A stretch of 59,716 nt of DNA from assembly GCA_030824575.1 (NCBI GenBank), contig JAVBXL010000051.1, positions 1-59,716 on the forward strand, given 5' to 3'. Positions 30,695-39,641 of the stretch are shown piece after piece. The position numbers and the translations under genes were made by a program. The DNA is from a bacterium. Lineage in GTDB: Bacteria > Pseudomonadota > Alphaproteobacteria > Sphingomonadales > Sphingomonadaceae. The notes below the pieces were generated by a model. That model made no database searches, was not told the origin of the DNA, and saw only the letters and a list, made by a program, of their open reading frames with translations. Within the stretch, counting starts at the first letter, position 1. Each line of letters starts with the position of its first letter.

Positions 30695-31558
30695 TTATTT
30701 GCCCCGCATGCCGTCGAACACTTCGGCAAAGCCGGGCTGGTTGGCGTGGGTCAGGCCCGAACGGGCGGCTTCGATCACCAGCGGCTGCGGATGGCCGTGG
30801 AGCGAGGCGATGATGATCTGCTTGACGACCTGATAGATGGCACCGTCCGCTTCGATCACGCTGCGGCAGCGGTTGGCGAAGGGATTGACCATGCCATAAG
30901 CGAGCAGAATGCCAAGGAAGGTGCCGACCAGCGCCGAACCGATCATCGCGCCCAATATGGCGGGTGGCTGGTCGATCGAACCCATGGTCTTCACCACGCC
31001 CAGAACCGCCGCGACGATGCCGAGTGCGGGCAGGGCGTCGGCCAGCCCTTGCAGGTTGTCGGCCGGCTTGATCGCTTCGTGGTGATGGGTCTTGAGCGCA
31101 TTGTCCATCACGTCCTCGACCGCATGGGGGTCGAGCGTGCCGGACGAGATGACGACCAGACGCAGCGTGTCGCTGATCAGGTGGACCAGCGCCTTGTCCT
31201 TCATCAGCTTGGGATATTCGGTGAAGATAGTGGAGCTGGACGGGTCTTCGATATGGGGTTCCAGCGCGACTGGCCCTTCGACGCGCAGCGTTTTCATCAG
31301 CTTGCTGACGAGGAAGATGCAGTCGAGAAAATCCTGCTTCTTATACTTGGCGCCTTTGAACACCTTGGCCAGGCCGCCGCCCAGCGCTTTCAGGTCCGCG
31401 CCGCTATTGCCGATGACGAGCGCGCCGACGGCCGCGCCGCCGATGATCAGCATTTCGTGCGGCAGCGCGTGCAACACGGGGCCAAGGTCGCCGCCGGTGA
31501 AGGCGAAGCCGCCGAACACCATGACGATCAGAATGACTAGGCCGATGGCTGCGAACAT
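30695..31558 (-). CDS. motA: Flagellar stator protein MotA
   Basis: The 287-residue protein has four hydrophobic segments and the MotA signatures LPALGIVAAVLGVVKTMGSIDQPP and GSALVGTFLGILLAYGMVNPFANRC, plus a large cytoplasmic loop that contacts FliG. With MotB it forms the ion channel that turns the rotor. The ATG at 31558 is chosen by homology and by GGGGA seven bases upstream; the frame extends to 31600. A gap of 124 bases separates it from flgL, so it may have its own promoter. Confidence 0.95.
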   Translation of the reverse strand: MFAAIGLVILIVMVFGGFAFTGGDLGPVLHALPHEMLIIGGAAVGALVIGNSGADLKALGGGLAKVFKGAKYKKQDFLDCIFLVSKLMKTLRVEGPVALEPHIEDPSSSTIFTEYPKLMKDKALVHLISDTLRLVVISSGTLDPHAVEDVMDNALKTHHHEAIKPADNLQGLADALPALGIVAAVLGVVKTMGSIDQPPAILGAMIGSALVGTFLGILLAYGMVNPFANRCRSVIEADGAIYQVVKQIIIASLHGHPQPLVIEAARSGLTHANQPGFAEVFDGMRGK

Positions 31559-31682
31559 GAAAATCCCCGATTGACCCGCCCGGAGGCGGTAACTCCCCAC
31601 GTCGCGTGCGACGCCGTGTCCTTGTGGTTAATACGGACTGGTTAGCGTCTGGTTTAGGACCGCACCGCTTTTTAGCCTGCGA

Positions 31683-32528
31683 TTAGCTGATCAGGTCGAA
31701 CAGGGTCTGCTGGTTGATCCGGGCAAAGGCCGATTGCGCCGCGTCGAGTTGCAGCAACTGGGCTTTCACATTGGCGATCACTTCGCTCAGGTCCGTCGAT
31801 TCGAGGGATGCGCGCCGTTCGGTCAGGTCCAGGTCGACATTGGTCAACCGCGTCCCCACCACATCCAGCCGATCGCTGCGCACGCCCTGCTTGGCCTGCT
31901 CGACCGCGATATGGCCCTGTGCGACCTTTACCCCTTCGAGCGTGGCGGCGATGGCCGCGTCGTCGCCGTTCTGGATCGCGGCGATGCTCTGCGCCAATAT
32001 GTCGTCGATCGACATCGGCGTGCCATCGACGTCGATCCCTTCCGATACGTCCTGCTTCGTGCCGACCACCGCCAGGTTCAGGCCCCGGCTGACCGGCACC
32101 AGCACGCTTTGGCCGTCGTCGAAGACGGACACGCCCTGATAATCCTTCTGGTTCAGCAGCTCGTCGATCGTCGTGCGGATGGTCGACATTTCCTCGGTGA
32201 TCGCGGCGCGGCTGGTGTCGTTGAGCGACCCGTTGCGGGCCGACGTCACCAATTCCTGCGCGCGCGTCAGCAGATTGTCGATTTCCGACAGATTGGCCTC
32301 GGCATTGCCGGCGCGGGTGGTGCCATAGCTGATGTTGGATTGCCAAGCGGCCTGCTGCGCCTGGGCGCGGCCGATGTCGGATACCTGAACCCAGGCGAGC
32401 GAATTGTCGGACGGCTTGTTGAGCGTGATCCCTGTAGAGATCGCGGTCTGTCCATCGACAATGTCCTGCGATAATTTCTGCTGCCGCCGGATTTCGGCGA
32501 GCATGATCTTGTTGGTGATACCTACCAT
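31683..32528 (-). CDS. flgL: Hook-associated protein 3 (FlgL)
   Basis: The 281-residue protein has flagellin-like ends: an N-terminal coiled coil (IRRQQKLSQDIVDGQTAISTGITLNKPSDNS) and a C-terminal one (RRASLESTDLSEVIANVKAQLLQLDAAQSAFARINQQTLFDLIS). FlgL joins the hook to the filament together with FlgK. It is short, as in many alphaproteobacteria. It follows flgK by 18 bases. Confidence 0.9.
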   Translation of the reverse strand: MVGITNKIMLAEIRRQQKLSQDIVDGQTAISTGITLNKPSDNSLAWVQVSDIGRAQAQQAAWQSNISYGTTRAGNAEANLSEIDNLLTRAQELVTSARNGSLNDTSRAAITEEMSTIRTTIDELLNQKDYQGVSVFDDGQSVLVPVSRGLNLAVVGTKQDVSEGIDVDGTPMSIDDILAQSIAAIQNGDDAAIAATLEGVKVAQGHIAVEQAKQGVRSDRLDVVGTRLTNVDLDLTERRASLESTDLSEVIANVKAQLLQLDAAQSAFARINQQTLFDLIS

Positions 32529-32546
32529 GGCTCAGTCCTTTCCGGG

Positions 32547-33884
32547 TCAGATGATGTTCATGATAGAATCGATCGTCTCTTTGGCGATCTGCAGGATTTT
32601 GGCGGAGGCCGAATAGGCTTGCTGGATGCGCAGCAGGTCGGCCGCTTCCATGTCCAGGTCGACGCCGCTCACCGCTTCGCGCGCTGCGACCGCCTGGTCG
32701 TTGCGGCTGCTCGCCGTGTCATATTCCGCCTGGGTCGACGCCACCAAAGTCGCGTGGGACGCGATCAGCGTCGTCCAATTCTGCTCCACGCTGCCATTGC
32801 CGCGCAGAACGGAATTGACGGTCAGCAGATTGCCGTTGAGCGTCCCGTCCGACGAGCGGGTCGCCAACTGGGCCGGATCAATGATGAGCGCGGCGACGGT
32901 CGCGGCGCTGCCGCCATAGGACAGCAATGGGCTGCCCGCTGCGCCGCCGTCGGTCACGCCCTGCGCGTGCCAGGCGTTGATGTCGGTGACGAACTGTTCG
33001 GCCAGCGTGTCCAGATTTTCCCGACGGTCCGCCACGGTGCCGGCGGCGGAAAACAGGCCGCCCAGCGTGCCGTTGGCAGGCGCAGTCAACGCCGTGCCAT
33101 CGGCCAGGCTCAGCGAGAGCCTGCCATCGGTGCCGGCGGCCATCGACAGGCTGGTCGCGCTGTCGCCGGTAACCAGCGTCTGCCCCCCGAAACTGATCTG
33201 CGCGCTGTCATGCGCGCCGAAGCTGACTGTGACGTTCAGATTTTCCGACAGCGTCTGCAACGCCGAATCGCGGCTGTCGAGCAACTGGGCATAAGCGGAG
33301 GTGCCGGGCTGCGCGCGTAGCAGGCTGTTATTGATGTCCGCCAGCGAGGCGAGCGAACGGTTGATCGTATCGACTGACGATTGCGCCTCCGTGGCGACGC
33401 CGCTCGACACATTCTGAAGATCGGCGGATGTCTGGCTGAACGCTTGCGAAACCCGGCTGATGCTGTCGAGCGTGGTGACGCGCAGCGACGTATCGGTCGG
33501 GCTTGCCGCCAGCTTCTCCATATTCTGGAACATGCCCGTCATCAGCTGGCCGATGCCGGTGCCGGTGTCGTTCAGCGCGGTTTCCGCGTCGGTCAGCCAG
33601 CGCAGGCGGGCGGTCGAACTGCCCATCGCCATGCCGGTGTTGCGGACCGTGGCGTCGAGATAGGGATCGGCCGCGCGGTTGATGCCGGCGACCTGCACGC
33701 CGCCGAAATTGGCGCGCGAGATATAGGTCGCCATCGTCGCGGTGGACGACCCGGATTCGATTGTCCGCACCGATCGGCGTGCATAGCCGTCGGTGCTGGC
33801 ATTGGCGATATTTTCGCCGATCGCGGCCATGGCCGCCCGATAGGCCTTGGTCCCCGAAGCGCCGATGATGAAGAGGTCGCTCAT
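32547..33884 (-). CDS. flgK: Hook-associated protein 1 (FlgK)
   Basis: The 445-residue protein begins MSDLFIIGASGTKAYRAAMAAIGENIANASTDGYARRSV, the rod/hook-family N-terminus, and ends with the matching helix EAVSGVDLDMEAADLLRIQQAYSASAKILQIAKETIDSIMNI. It forms the first hook-filament junction ring. Its start overlaps the flgJ stop as ATGA. Confidence 0.93.
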   Translation of the reverse strand: MSDLFIIGASGTKAYRAAMAAIGENIANASTDGYARRSVRTIESGSSTATMATYISRANFGGVQVAGINRAADPYLDATVRNTGMAMGSSTARLRWLTDAETALNDTGTGIGQLMTGMFQNMEKLAASPTDTSLRVTTLDSISRVSQAFSQTSADLQNVSSGVATEAQSSVDTINRSLASLADINNSLLRAQPGTSAYAQLLDSRDSALQTLSENLNVTVSFGAHDSAQISFGGQTLVTGDSATSLSMAAGTDGRLSLSLADGTALTAPANGTLGGLFSAAGTVADRRENLDTLAEQFVTDINAWHAQGVTDGGAAGSPLLSYGGSAATVAALIIDPAQLATRSSDGTLNGNLLTVNSVLRGNGSVEQNWTTLIASHATLVASTQAEYDTASSRNDQAVAAREAVSGVDLDMEAADLLRIQQAYSASAKILQIAKETIDSIMNII

Positions 33885-34210
33885 GCGCCCGTCGCCGCGG
33901 TCGAAGCGTCCGGCGTTGCAGGAGCGTCGCTCACCCGGTCGCCAAATTGTTTCAGCAGCAATTCGGCGATGCCCATCGCCCCTTTGCTGGCCATGGCGTC
34001 GGCGGTGCGAGAATCGGCCATGTCGCGAAACTGCTGGGTCGCAGCGGAATCGTCGATGCCTTCCGCCAGGCTCGCCGATCGCATCGCGCCTATCATCTGG
34101 CGCAGGAAGACGGCCTCGAACTGCTGCGCCACCTTTTGCAGCGACGCCTTGTTCGATTGCCCGACGCTGGCGCTGGCCGTGGCGGGGGAGGTTGTCGTCG
34201 CTACCTGCAT
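33881..34210 (-). CDS. flgJ: Single-domain rod-binding protein FlgJ
   Basis: Only the rod-binding domain is present (QKVAQQFEAVFLRQMIGAMRSASLAEGIDDSAATQQFRDMADSRTADAMASKGAMGIAELLLKQF), about 109 residues. The muramidase domain of enterobacterial FlgJ is missing, as in many alphaproteobacteria, where a separate lytic transglycosylase opens the wall; such a gene lies at 42860. The ATG at 34210 overlaps the flgI stop by one base (TGATG); a GTG three bases earlier is the alternative. Confidence 0.88.
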   Translation of the reverse strand: MQVATTTSPATASASVGQSNKASLQKVAQQFEAVFLRQMIGAMRSASLAEGIDDSAATQQFRDMADSRTADAMASKGAMGIAELLLKQFGDRVSDAPATPDASTAATGA

Positions 34211-35355
34211 CACAGCACCACCAATTCGGCTTTCATCGCGCCCGCCTGTTTCAAGGCTTCGAGGATCGCGACCATATCCGCCGGGGAAGCCCCGATCGCA
34301 TTGACCGCCTTGACTATATCGGCCAGCGACGCCCCACCTTTAAAGTTAACCATAGGTTTTTTCTGCTCGTCGATGCTGATGCTGGTCGACTGCTCGGTCG
34401 CGGTCTGCCCTTGGCTGAAGGGCGCGGGCTGGGAAATGCGCGGACTTTCGTTGACGCTGACGGTCAATTTGCCGTGCGCGACCGCGGCCGGATGAATCTT
34501 CACCGCGCCATTGATGACGACAGTGCCGGTGCGCGCGTTGACGATCACCTTGGCCGGCGCATCGGCGGGCGAAATCTCGATATTCTCGATCATGCCCATC
34601 ATCATGATGCGGTCTTCGGCGCCGGGCGCAGCGTCGATCGCGATCGATACGGCGTCCATCGCGCGGGCGCGGCGGTCGCCAAAGGCGTGGTTTACGCCGT
34701 CCGCGACGCGCAGCGCCGTGGTCAGGTCGGCTTCGGCCAGGTTGAAGGTCAGCGTCGGCGCGGTATCGAACCCGGTCGCGACCGCGCGTTCCACCGTCGC
34801 GCCGCCCGGAATACGGCCGGCCGACGGGATGTTGACCGATACCTGGCTGCCATCAGCGCCGGACACGCCCAGGCCGCCGACGGCGAGGTTGCCCTGCGCC
34901 ATGCCGTAGATTTCGTTATCCGCGCCGCGCAGCGGCGTGAGGATCAGCGTGCCGCCACGCAGCGACTTGGCCTTGCCCAGCGCCGAGACGGTAACGTCCA
35001 GCCGCTGGCCCGGCTTGGCAAAGGCGGGCAGGTCGGCGGTGACGAGCACGGCGGCCGCGTTCTTGAGTGCCGGATTGACGCCTTGCGGCAGGGTGAGGCC
35101 GAAGCGCGAGACGACGCCCTTCATGCCCTGCGTCGCATATTCTATGCTGTCGTCGCCGGTGCCGGCCAGGCCCACGACGATGCCATATCCGGTCAGCTGG
35201 TTGGGACGAACCCCCTGGAAGGTGCCCAAATCCTTGACCCGCTCGGCATGGGCGGCGGGCGCGGCGACCAGAGCGCACAGGGGCGCGAAGATCGGCAGGA
35301 GCAGGCGAAGCAGCCGCAACAGGAGGGGGCGGATCATGGCGTTTGCGGCTTCCAT
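34210..35355 (-). CDS. flgI: Flagellar P-ring protein FlgI
   Basis: The 381-residue protein has a signal peptide (LLLRLLRLLLPIFAPLCALVAAPAAHA) and the FlgI hallmark ERVKDLGTFQGVRPNQLTGYGIVVGLAGTGDD right after it. It polymerises in the periplasm around the rod with help from FlgA, which is encoded at 41486. Its start overlaps the flgH stop as ATGA. An ATG six codons later is possible. Confidence 0.95.
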   Translation of the reverse strand: MEAANAMIRPLLLRLLRLLLPIFAPLCALVAAPAAHAERVKDLGTFQGVRPNQLTGYGIVVGLAGTGDDSIEYATQGMKGVVSRFGLTLPQGVNPALKNAAAVLVTADLPAFAKPGQRLDVTVSALGKAKSLRGGTLILTPLRGADNEIYGMAQGNLAVGGLGVSGADGSQVSVNIPSAGRIPGGATVERAVATGFDTAPTLTFNLAEADLTTALRVADGVNHAFGDRRARAMDAVSIAIDAAPGAEDRIMMMGMIENIEISPADAPAKVIVNARTGTVVINGAVKIHPAAVAHGKLTVSVNESPRISQPAPFSQGQTATEQSTSISIDEQKKPMVNFKGGASLADIVKAVNAIGASPADMVAILEALKQAGAMKAELVVL

Positions 35356-36041
35356 CAGAAGGGGCTGATCGCGGAGAAGAAGCGCTGGAGCCAGCCTTGG
35401 CGGCTGGCATTGGCGATCTCGCCCTTGCCCTTGTAAATGATCTTGGCGTCGGCGACGCGGGTCGATGCGATGCGGTTGTCGGGCGCGATGTCGGCCTGAC
35501 GGACGAGGCCGCTAATCTGGATGAATTCGTCGCCGCGGTTGAGCGTCAGCGCCTTTTCACCCTTCACCAGCATCGTGCCATTGGGGTAGGTCGCTGCGAT
35601 CGTCACGGTGATCTCGCCGCTCAGTGCGTTCGACTGGCTGGCATTGCCCTTGCCGGTGAAGCTGTTCTGGCCGCCGGCCGACACGTCGCTCGCGGAAAAC
35701 AGCTTGGACAGGATGCCGGTGGTCGGCGGCGCGATGCCGATCGTTCCGTTGCGGGCGGTGTCCGCGCTCGTCGTCTTGCTCGCCTGGGTCCGTTCCACCA
35801 GGACGATGGTGATGATATCGCCCACGCTGGTCGCGCGCGCGCCGCTGGTCAGCGGGGTATAGCCGGTCGACGCCTGGAATATCGACCCGTTCGCCGGCGG
35901 GGCGACGGGCAGGGGGATGACGGTCGGCGCGTAGAAATCGCGCTCGATGTCGCGCTTCTTCTGCTTGGCGGCGTCGGCGGGCGACGCGGCCAGCGCGATC
36001 AGCGAAATCGCGGCGATGGTGGCGTAGGAGAGGCGCATCAT
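35355..36041 (-). CDS. flgH: Flagellar L-ring protein FlgH, without lipobox
   Basis: The 228-residue protein has the FlgH core (SIFQASTGYTPLTSGARATSVGDIITIVLVERTQASKTTSADT and MLVKGEKALTLNRGDEFIQISGLVRQADI). FlgH is normally an outer-membrane lipoprotein, but the N-terminus here (LSYATIAAISLIALAASPADAAKQ) has no Cys near the cleavage site, so it should be cleaved by signal peptidase I and not lipidated. It sits between flgG and flgI with tight spacing. Confidence 0.92.
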   Translation of the reverse strand: MMRLSYATIAAISLIALAASPADAAKQKKRDIERDFYAPTVIPLPVAPPANGSIFQASTGYTPLTSGARATSVGDIITIVLVERTQASKTTSADTARNGTIGIAPPTTGILSKLFSASDVSAGGQNSFTGKGNASQSNALSGEITVTIAATYPNGTMLVKGEKALTLNRGDEFIQISGLVRQADIAPDNRIASTRVADAKIIYKGKGEIANASRQGWLQRFFSAISPF

Positions 36042-36047
36042 CTGGCC

Positions 36048-36836
36048 TTAGATATTCTGGTTGACGTATTGGAGCATCTCGTCGGTCGCCTTGATCATCT
36101 TGCTGTTGACCTCATAGGCGCGCTGGGTTTCGATCATGTCGACCAGTTCTTCCACGATGTTGACGTTCGACGTTTCCAGATAACCCGACCGCATCAGGCC
36201 GCGACCTTCCAGGCCCGCGACGCCGACCTGCGGCGTGCCGCTCGCGGCGCTTTCGGTCAGCAGGTTGCCGCCGATGGAGGTCAGGCCCGCCGGGTTCATG
36301 AACGTGGCGATTTCGATCTGGCCCAGATTGCTCGGCGCGCTTTCGCCCTGCAACGTCGCGGTCACGGTGCCGTCATTGCCGATCGCCACCGACGTCGCGC
36401 CCTGCGGCACGGTGATTTGCGGGATCAGCGGCAGGCCGTCGCTGGTGACGACGGTGCCTTCGGCGGTGACGCTGAAATTGCCGGCGCGGCTATAGGCGAT
36501 GGAGCCGTCGGGCTGCTGCACCTGAAAATAGCCCGAACCCTCGATCGCGATATCCAGCACATTGTTGGTCTGGTTCAGCGTGCCCTGGGTGTTGATCTTG
36601 CTCGTGCCCTGCAACGCGACGCCGGAGCCGAGATTGAGGCCGGTGGCGAACTTGTTCTCGCTGTCCGAATTGGAACCGGCCTGGATGATCTGCTGATAGG
36701 CCAGCGTCTCGAAATCGGCGCGGTCCTTCTTGAAACCGGTCGTGTTGACGTTCGCCAGATTGTTGGCGATCACGCGCATCTTCGTGTTCTGCGCGTCGAG
36801 GCCAGTGCGGGCGACATGAAGGGCGGCGTTGCTCAT
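36048..36836 (-). CDS. flgG: Distal rod protein FlgG
   Basis: The 262-residue protein begins with the rod-family helix (ALHVARTGLDAQNTKMRVIANNLANVNTTGFKKDRADFETLAYQ) and ends with EELVDMIETQRAYEVNSKMIKATDEMLQYVNQNI, full length for FlgG. GGAG precedes the ATG. A perfect sigma54 promoter 53 bases upstream gives it a second transcription start within the flg run. Confidence 0.95.
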   Translation of the reverse strand: MSNAALHVARTGLDAQNTKMRVIANNLANVNTTGFKKDRADFETLAYQQIIQAGSNSDSENKFATGLNLGSGVALQGTSKINTQGTLNQTNNVLDIAIEGSGYFQVQQPDGSIAYSRAGNFSVTAEGTVVTSDGLPLIPQITVPQGATSVAIGNDGTVTATLQGESAPSNLGQIEIATFMNPAGLTSIGGNLLTESAASGTPQVGVAGLEGRGLMRSGYLETSNVNIVEELVDMIETQRAYEVNSKMIKATDEMLQYVNQNI

Positions 36837-36888
36837 CGTTCATTTCTCCGTGGCGCATCCCCGAAGGCATGCTTATGCGTCAGTCACA

Positions 36889-36903
36889 GCAAGATGCGTG
36901 CCA
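36889..36903 (-). promoter_or_regulatory. Sigma54 promoter upstream of flgG
   Basis: TGGCAC-GCATC-TTGC on the minus strand matches the -24/-12 consensus exactly, between the flgF stop and the flgG start. Confidence 0.85.
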
Positions 36904-36906
36904 GTA

Positions 36907-37650
36907 TTAACCATCCAGCTTCATGAGCGATGCGCCGCCGTCATCCATCTGCTTGGCGGTATCGATCATCTTGACCTGGGTTTCCCAGGCGCGGCTGGCT
37001 TCGATCATCTGGACCAGCGCCTGGGTCGCATTGACGTTCGATCCTTCGACCGAACCCGATGTGAGGGTCGCCAGCGGATCGGACGGCAATGCGCCGCCAT
37101 TGACTTCGCGGAACAGGTCGTCGGTGCCCTTGGCGATGCTGGAGCCGGCCGCATTGACGAGCTTCAGCTTATCGACCTGCTTCGGATTGGCGGGGTCGCC
37201 GCCCTGGGGCACGCCCCAGATGCTGCCGTCCTTGGCGATCGACACACTGTCCATTTGCGGCAGGGTGATCGGGCCGCCTTCGCCCAGCACCGGCAAGCCG
37301 TCGCCGGTGGTGAGCAGGCCGCTGTCGGTGACCTTCAGGTCGCCGCGGCGCGTATAGGCTTCGCTGCCGTCGGTGGCCTGAACGGCGAGCAGAGCATCGC
37401 CGTTCATCGCCACGTCCAGCGGATTGCCGGTCTCGGTGACCGCGCCTTGCGCCATGTCGGCCGCGATCACCTGTTCCGATGCTTGCGCGCGGGTGTCGAA
37501 GGTGTCGCCCTTGATCCAGCGCGTCTCGGCATTGGCGATTTCGGCGCGAAAGCCGACAGTATTGACGTTCGCGAGGTTGTTCGCGACCGCCGTCTGCCGC
37601 GCCATCGCGCCGCGCATCGCAGTCAGTGCCGTGTTGACGAGCCGATCCAT
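36907..37650 (-). CDS. flgF: Proximal rod protein FlgF
   Basis: The 247-residue protein has the rod-family N-terminus (NTALTAMRGAMARQTAVANNLANVNTVGFRAEIANAETRWIKG) and the C-terminal helix TQALVQMIEASRAWETQVKMIDTAKQMDDGGASLMKLDG. It is part of the proximal drive shaft. It is 29 bases downstream of flgE and separated from flgG by a gap that holds a sigma54 promoter. Confidence 0.93.
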   Translation of the reverse strand: MDRLVNTALTAMRGAMARQTAVANNLANVNTVGFRAEIANAETRWIKGDTFDTRAQASEQVIAADMAQGAVTETGNPLDVAMNGDALLAVQATDGSEAYTRRGDLKVTDSGLLTTGDGLPVLGEGGPITLPQMDSVSIAKDGSIWGVPQGGDPANPKQVDKLKLVNAAGSSIAKGTDDLFREVNGGALPSDPLATLTSGSVEGSNVNATQALVQMIEASRAWETQVKMIDTAKQMDDGGASLMKLDG

Positions 37651-37679
37651 GGGCTAAGCCTTCTATCCTGTGCTTGGTT

Positions 37680-38522
37680 TTAGGTGCGCAGGTTGACGAT
37701 GGTCGTGGTCAGCGTGTTCGCCGCCTCGATCGCCTTGCTGTTCGCCTGGAAATTGCGCTGCGCCGCGATCAGGTTCACCAGTTCGTCGGTGATATCGACG
37801 TTGGATCGTTCCAGCATGCCGCTGTTCACCGCGCCGAACATGCCCTGATTGGCGGTGCCCAGGATCGGCGAGCCGCTGGCGACGGTCGACGTCCAGTGGG
37901 CGTCGCCCTCCTGCCGCAAACCTTCCTGGCTGTTGAAGGACGCCATGGCGACCTGGCCCAGATAGACGGTGCTACCATCGGCGTAAACGGCCGATACCAT
38001 GCCCTTTTTGTCCACGCCCACGCTGGTCAGCTGCGCGCCGGCCGCCGTGCCGTCAAAAGTGTTGGGGATTTGCAGGTCGGTCAGGTCGGCCGGGGTCGCG
38101 CCAGTGGGGTCGACGGTCGTCGCGCCCGTGGTGGGATCGACGGCGAACACCTGGATGCGCGCGCCGGTCGTGTCGACGGCATAGCGGTCGTCATCGACGG
38201 CAAAGGCGCCGTTGCGGGTGTAGCTGATATTGCCGTCTTCGCCCTTGACCGTGAAATAGCCTTCGCCGGTGATGGCCAGGTCGAGCGTCTTGTCGGTGGT
38301 TTCCAGCGTGCCCTGCGTGAACTGCTGGGCGACGCCCTGCACGCGCACGCCCTGGCCGGCGACCTGGCTGGTCGTCTGCATCGGCGCGGCGGCGAAGATA
38401 TCGCCGAACTGCGCCTTGCTTTTCTTGAACGCGGTGCTGCTGACGTTGGCGACGTTGTTCGAAATGGTTGACAGGTCGGTCTGCGATGCTTTCAGACCCG
38501 ACAGGGAGATATAGAAGGACAT
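37680..38522 (-). CDS. flgE: Flagellar hook protein FlgE, short form
   Basis: The 280-residue protein starts SFYISLSGLKASQTDLSTISNNVANVSSTAFKKSKAQF and ends DELVNLIAAQRNFQANSKAIEAANTLTTTIVNLRT, with the hook/rod D1 region TTDKTLDLAITGEGYFTVKGEDGNISYTRNGAFAVDD. It is well below the roughly 400 residues usual for hooks, so most of an outer D2 domain is probably missing. AAGGAG precedes the ATG. It follows flgD. Confidence 0.92.
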   Translation of the reverse strand: MSFYISLSGLKASQTDLSTISNNVANVSSTAFKKSKAQFGDIFAAAPMQTTSQVAGQGVRVQGVAQQFTQGTLETTDKTLDLAITGEGYFTVKGEDGNISYTRNGAFAVDDDRYAVDTTGARIQVFAVDPTTGATTVDPTGATPADLTDLQIPNTFDGTAAGAQLTSVGVDKKGMVSAVYADGSTVYLGQVAMASFNSQEGLRQEGDAHWTSTVASGSPILGTANQGMFGAVNSGMLERSNVDITDELVNLIAAQRNFQANSKAIEAANTLTTTIVNLRT

Positions 38523-38571
38523 GGCGTTACTCCTTGGGTGAAAAGGATTTCGGGGGTAAAAAGGTGAGTGT

Positions 38572-39228
38572 TTACATCAGGCTGATCGCGTCGGACGGGC
38601 TGTAGCTGCCGAGCGCGGTGATGAGTTTGGAAGATGAACCGTCGGCGGGTGACTGGACGGCGGCGATGGTGGCCCAGGTCGCGACCTTGGTGGGTGTCGC
38701 GCCATTGACCTTGACCTGCAGGGCGGAGGTGGCGACGGTTTCGCCCGTGTCATCCTTGCCGTCCCAATAGAAAGTGACGTCGCCGGCAGCCTGCGATCCC
38801 ATGTCGATGGTCTTGACCACATTGCCGGCGGAATCGACCAGATCGATGGTCGCGCCTTCGGTCGCGGCGGGCAGGGTGATCTGGCCCGCATAGGTGCCGG
38901 ACGCATCGGGCGCGGCGATATTGCTCTGCACCAGCATCGACTTGCCGATCCAGCTTGCCGCATCGCCCAGCCGCGTGCCGGTCAGCTCGCTGGCCAGGCT
39001 TTTGAGAGTCTGGTTCATTTCCGCGATGCCGGACGAATTGGTGATGGTCGCCATCTGCGATACCATCTGGGCGTTATCGACCGGTTCGAACGGGTCTTGA
39101 TACTGCATCTGCGCCGTCAGCAGCGTCAGGAAACTGGCCTGGCCCATCTCTGCGCTGCCGGTGCCGACGATCGCCTTGGGATTATAGACCGACAGGCCAG
39201 CGCTGTCGGTTGCGGTGGTCGTCGTCAT
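38572..39228 (-). CDS. flgD: Hook-capping protein FlgD
   Basis: The 218-residue protein has the FlgD N-terminal signature ASFLTLLTAQMQYQDPFEPVDNAQMVSQMATI and a C-terminal Ig-like domain (TFYWDGKDDTGETVATSALQVKVNG). It caps the growing hook. The ATG at 39228 overlaps the flgC stop as ATGA; the frame is open further upstream through flgC, but that part is not FlgD-like. Confidence 0.93.
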   Translation of the reverse strand: MTTTTATDSAGLSVYNPKAIVGTGSAEMGQASFLTLLTAQMQYQDPFEPVDNAQMVSQMATITNSSGIAEMNQTLKSLASELTGTRLGDAASWIGKSMLVQSNIAAPDASGTYAGQITLPAATEGATIDLVDSAGNVVKTIDMGSQAAGDVTFYWDGKDDTGETVATSALQVKVNGATPTKVATWATIAAVQSPADGSSSKLITALGSYSPSDAISLM

Positions 39229-39641
39229 TTGCCGATCCTTATGGTTTCGAGCATCAGGGATTTGGCGGTGTTGAGCACCTGCACATTGTTCTGGTACATG
39301 CGCGCCGTCTCGATCATGTCGACCAGCTCGGCATTGCCATCCACCGCCGCTTCCCACACATCCCCGTTCGCATCCGCCAGCGGATGGTTGGGATCGTGGC
39401 GCTTGGTCGGCTCGGCGCTGGTGGTGACGACATTCTTGACCTTGACGGTCGACACGCCGGGCGTGTCGGTCACGGATTCGAACACCGGCTTGATCGCGCG
39501 ATACGCTTCCGCGGCGCTGCCAGTCACATTGCCGGCGTTCGCCATGTTGGACGCGGTGGCGTTCAGGCGCACCAGCTGCGCGCTCATGGCGCGGCCGGCG
39601 ATGTCGAAGATGTTCATGGGCGTGGAACCACTCATGCTCAT
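39225..39641 (-). CDS. flgC: Proximal rod protein FlgC
   Basis: The 138-residue protein has IFDIAGRAMSAQLVRLNATASNMANAG and the C-terminal VDMIETARMYQNNVQVLNTAKSLMLETIRIGK, both typical of FlgC. The ATG at 39641 overlaps the flgB stop as ATGA; an ATG eight codons later matches most homologues. Confidence 0.94.
   Translation of the reverse strand: MSMSGSTPMNIFDIAGRAMSAQLVRLNATASNMANAGNVTGSAAEAYRAIKPVFESVTDTPGVSTVKVKNVVTTSAEPTKRHDPNHPLADANGDVWEAAVDGNAELVDMIETARMYQNNVQVLNTAKSLMLETIRIGK

Noticed and set aside
31575..31660. Possible sigma28 promoter upstream of motA (TAAA-N15-TCCGTATT)
   Set aside because: The -10 part matches GCCGATAA at too few positions compared with the good fliC promoter.
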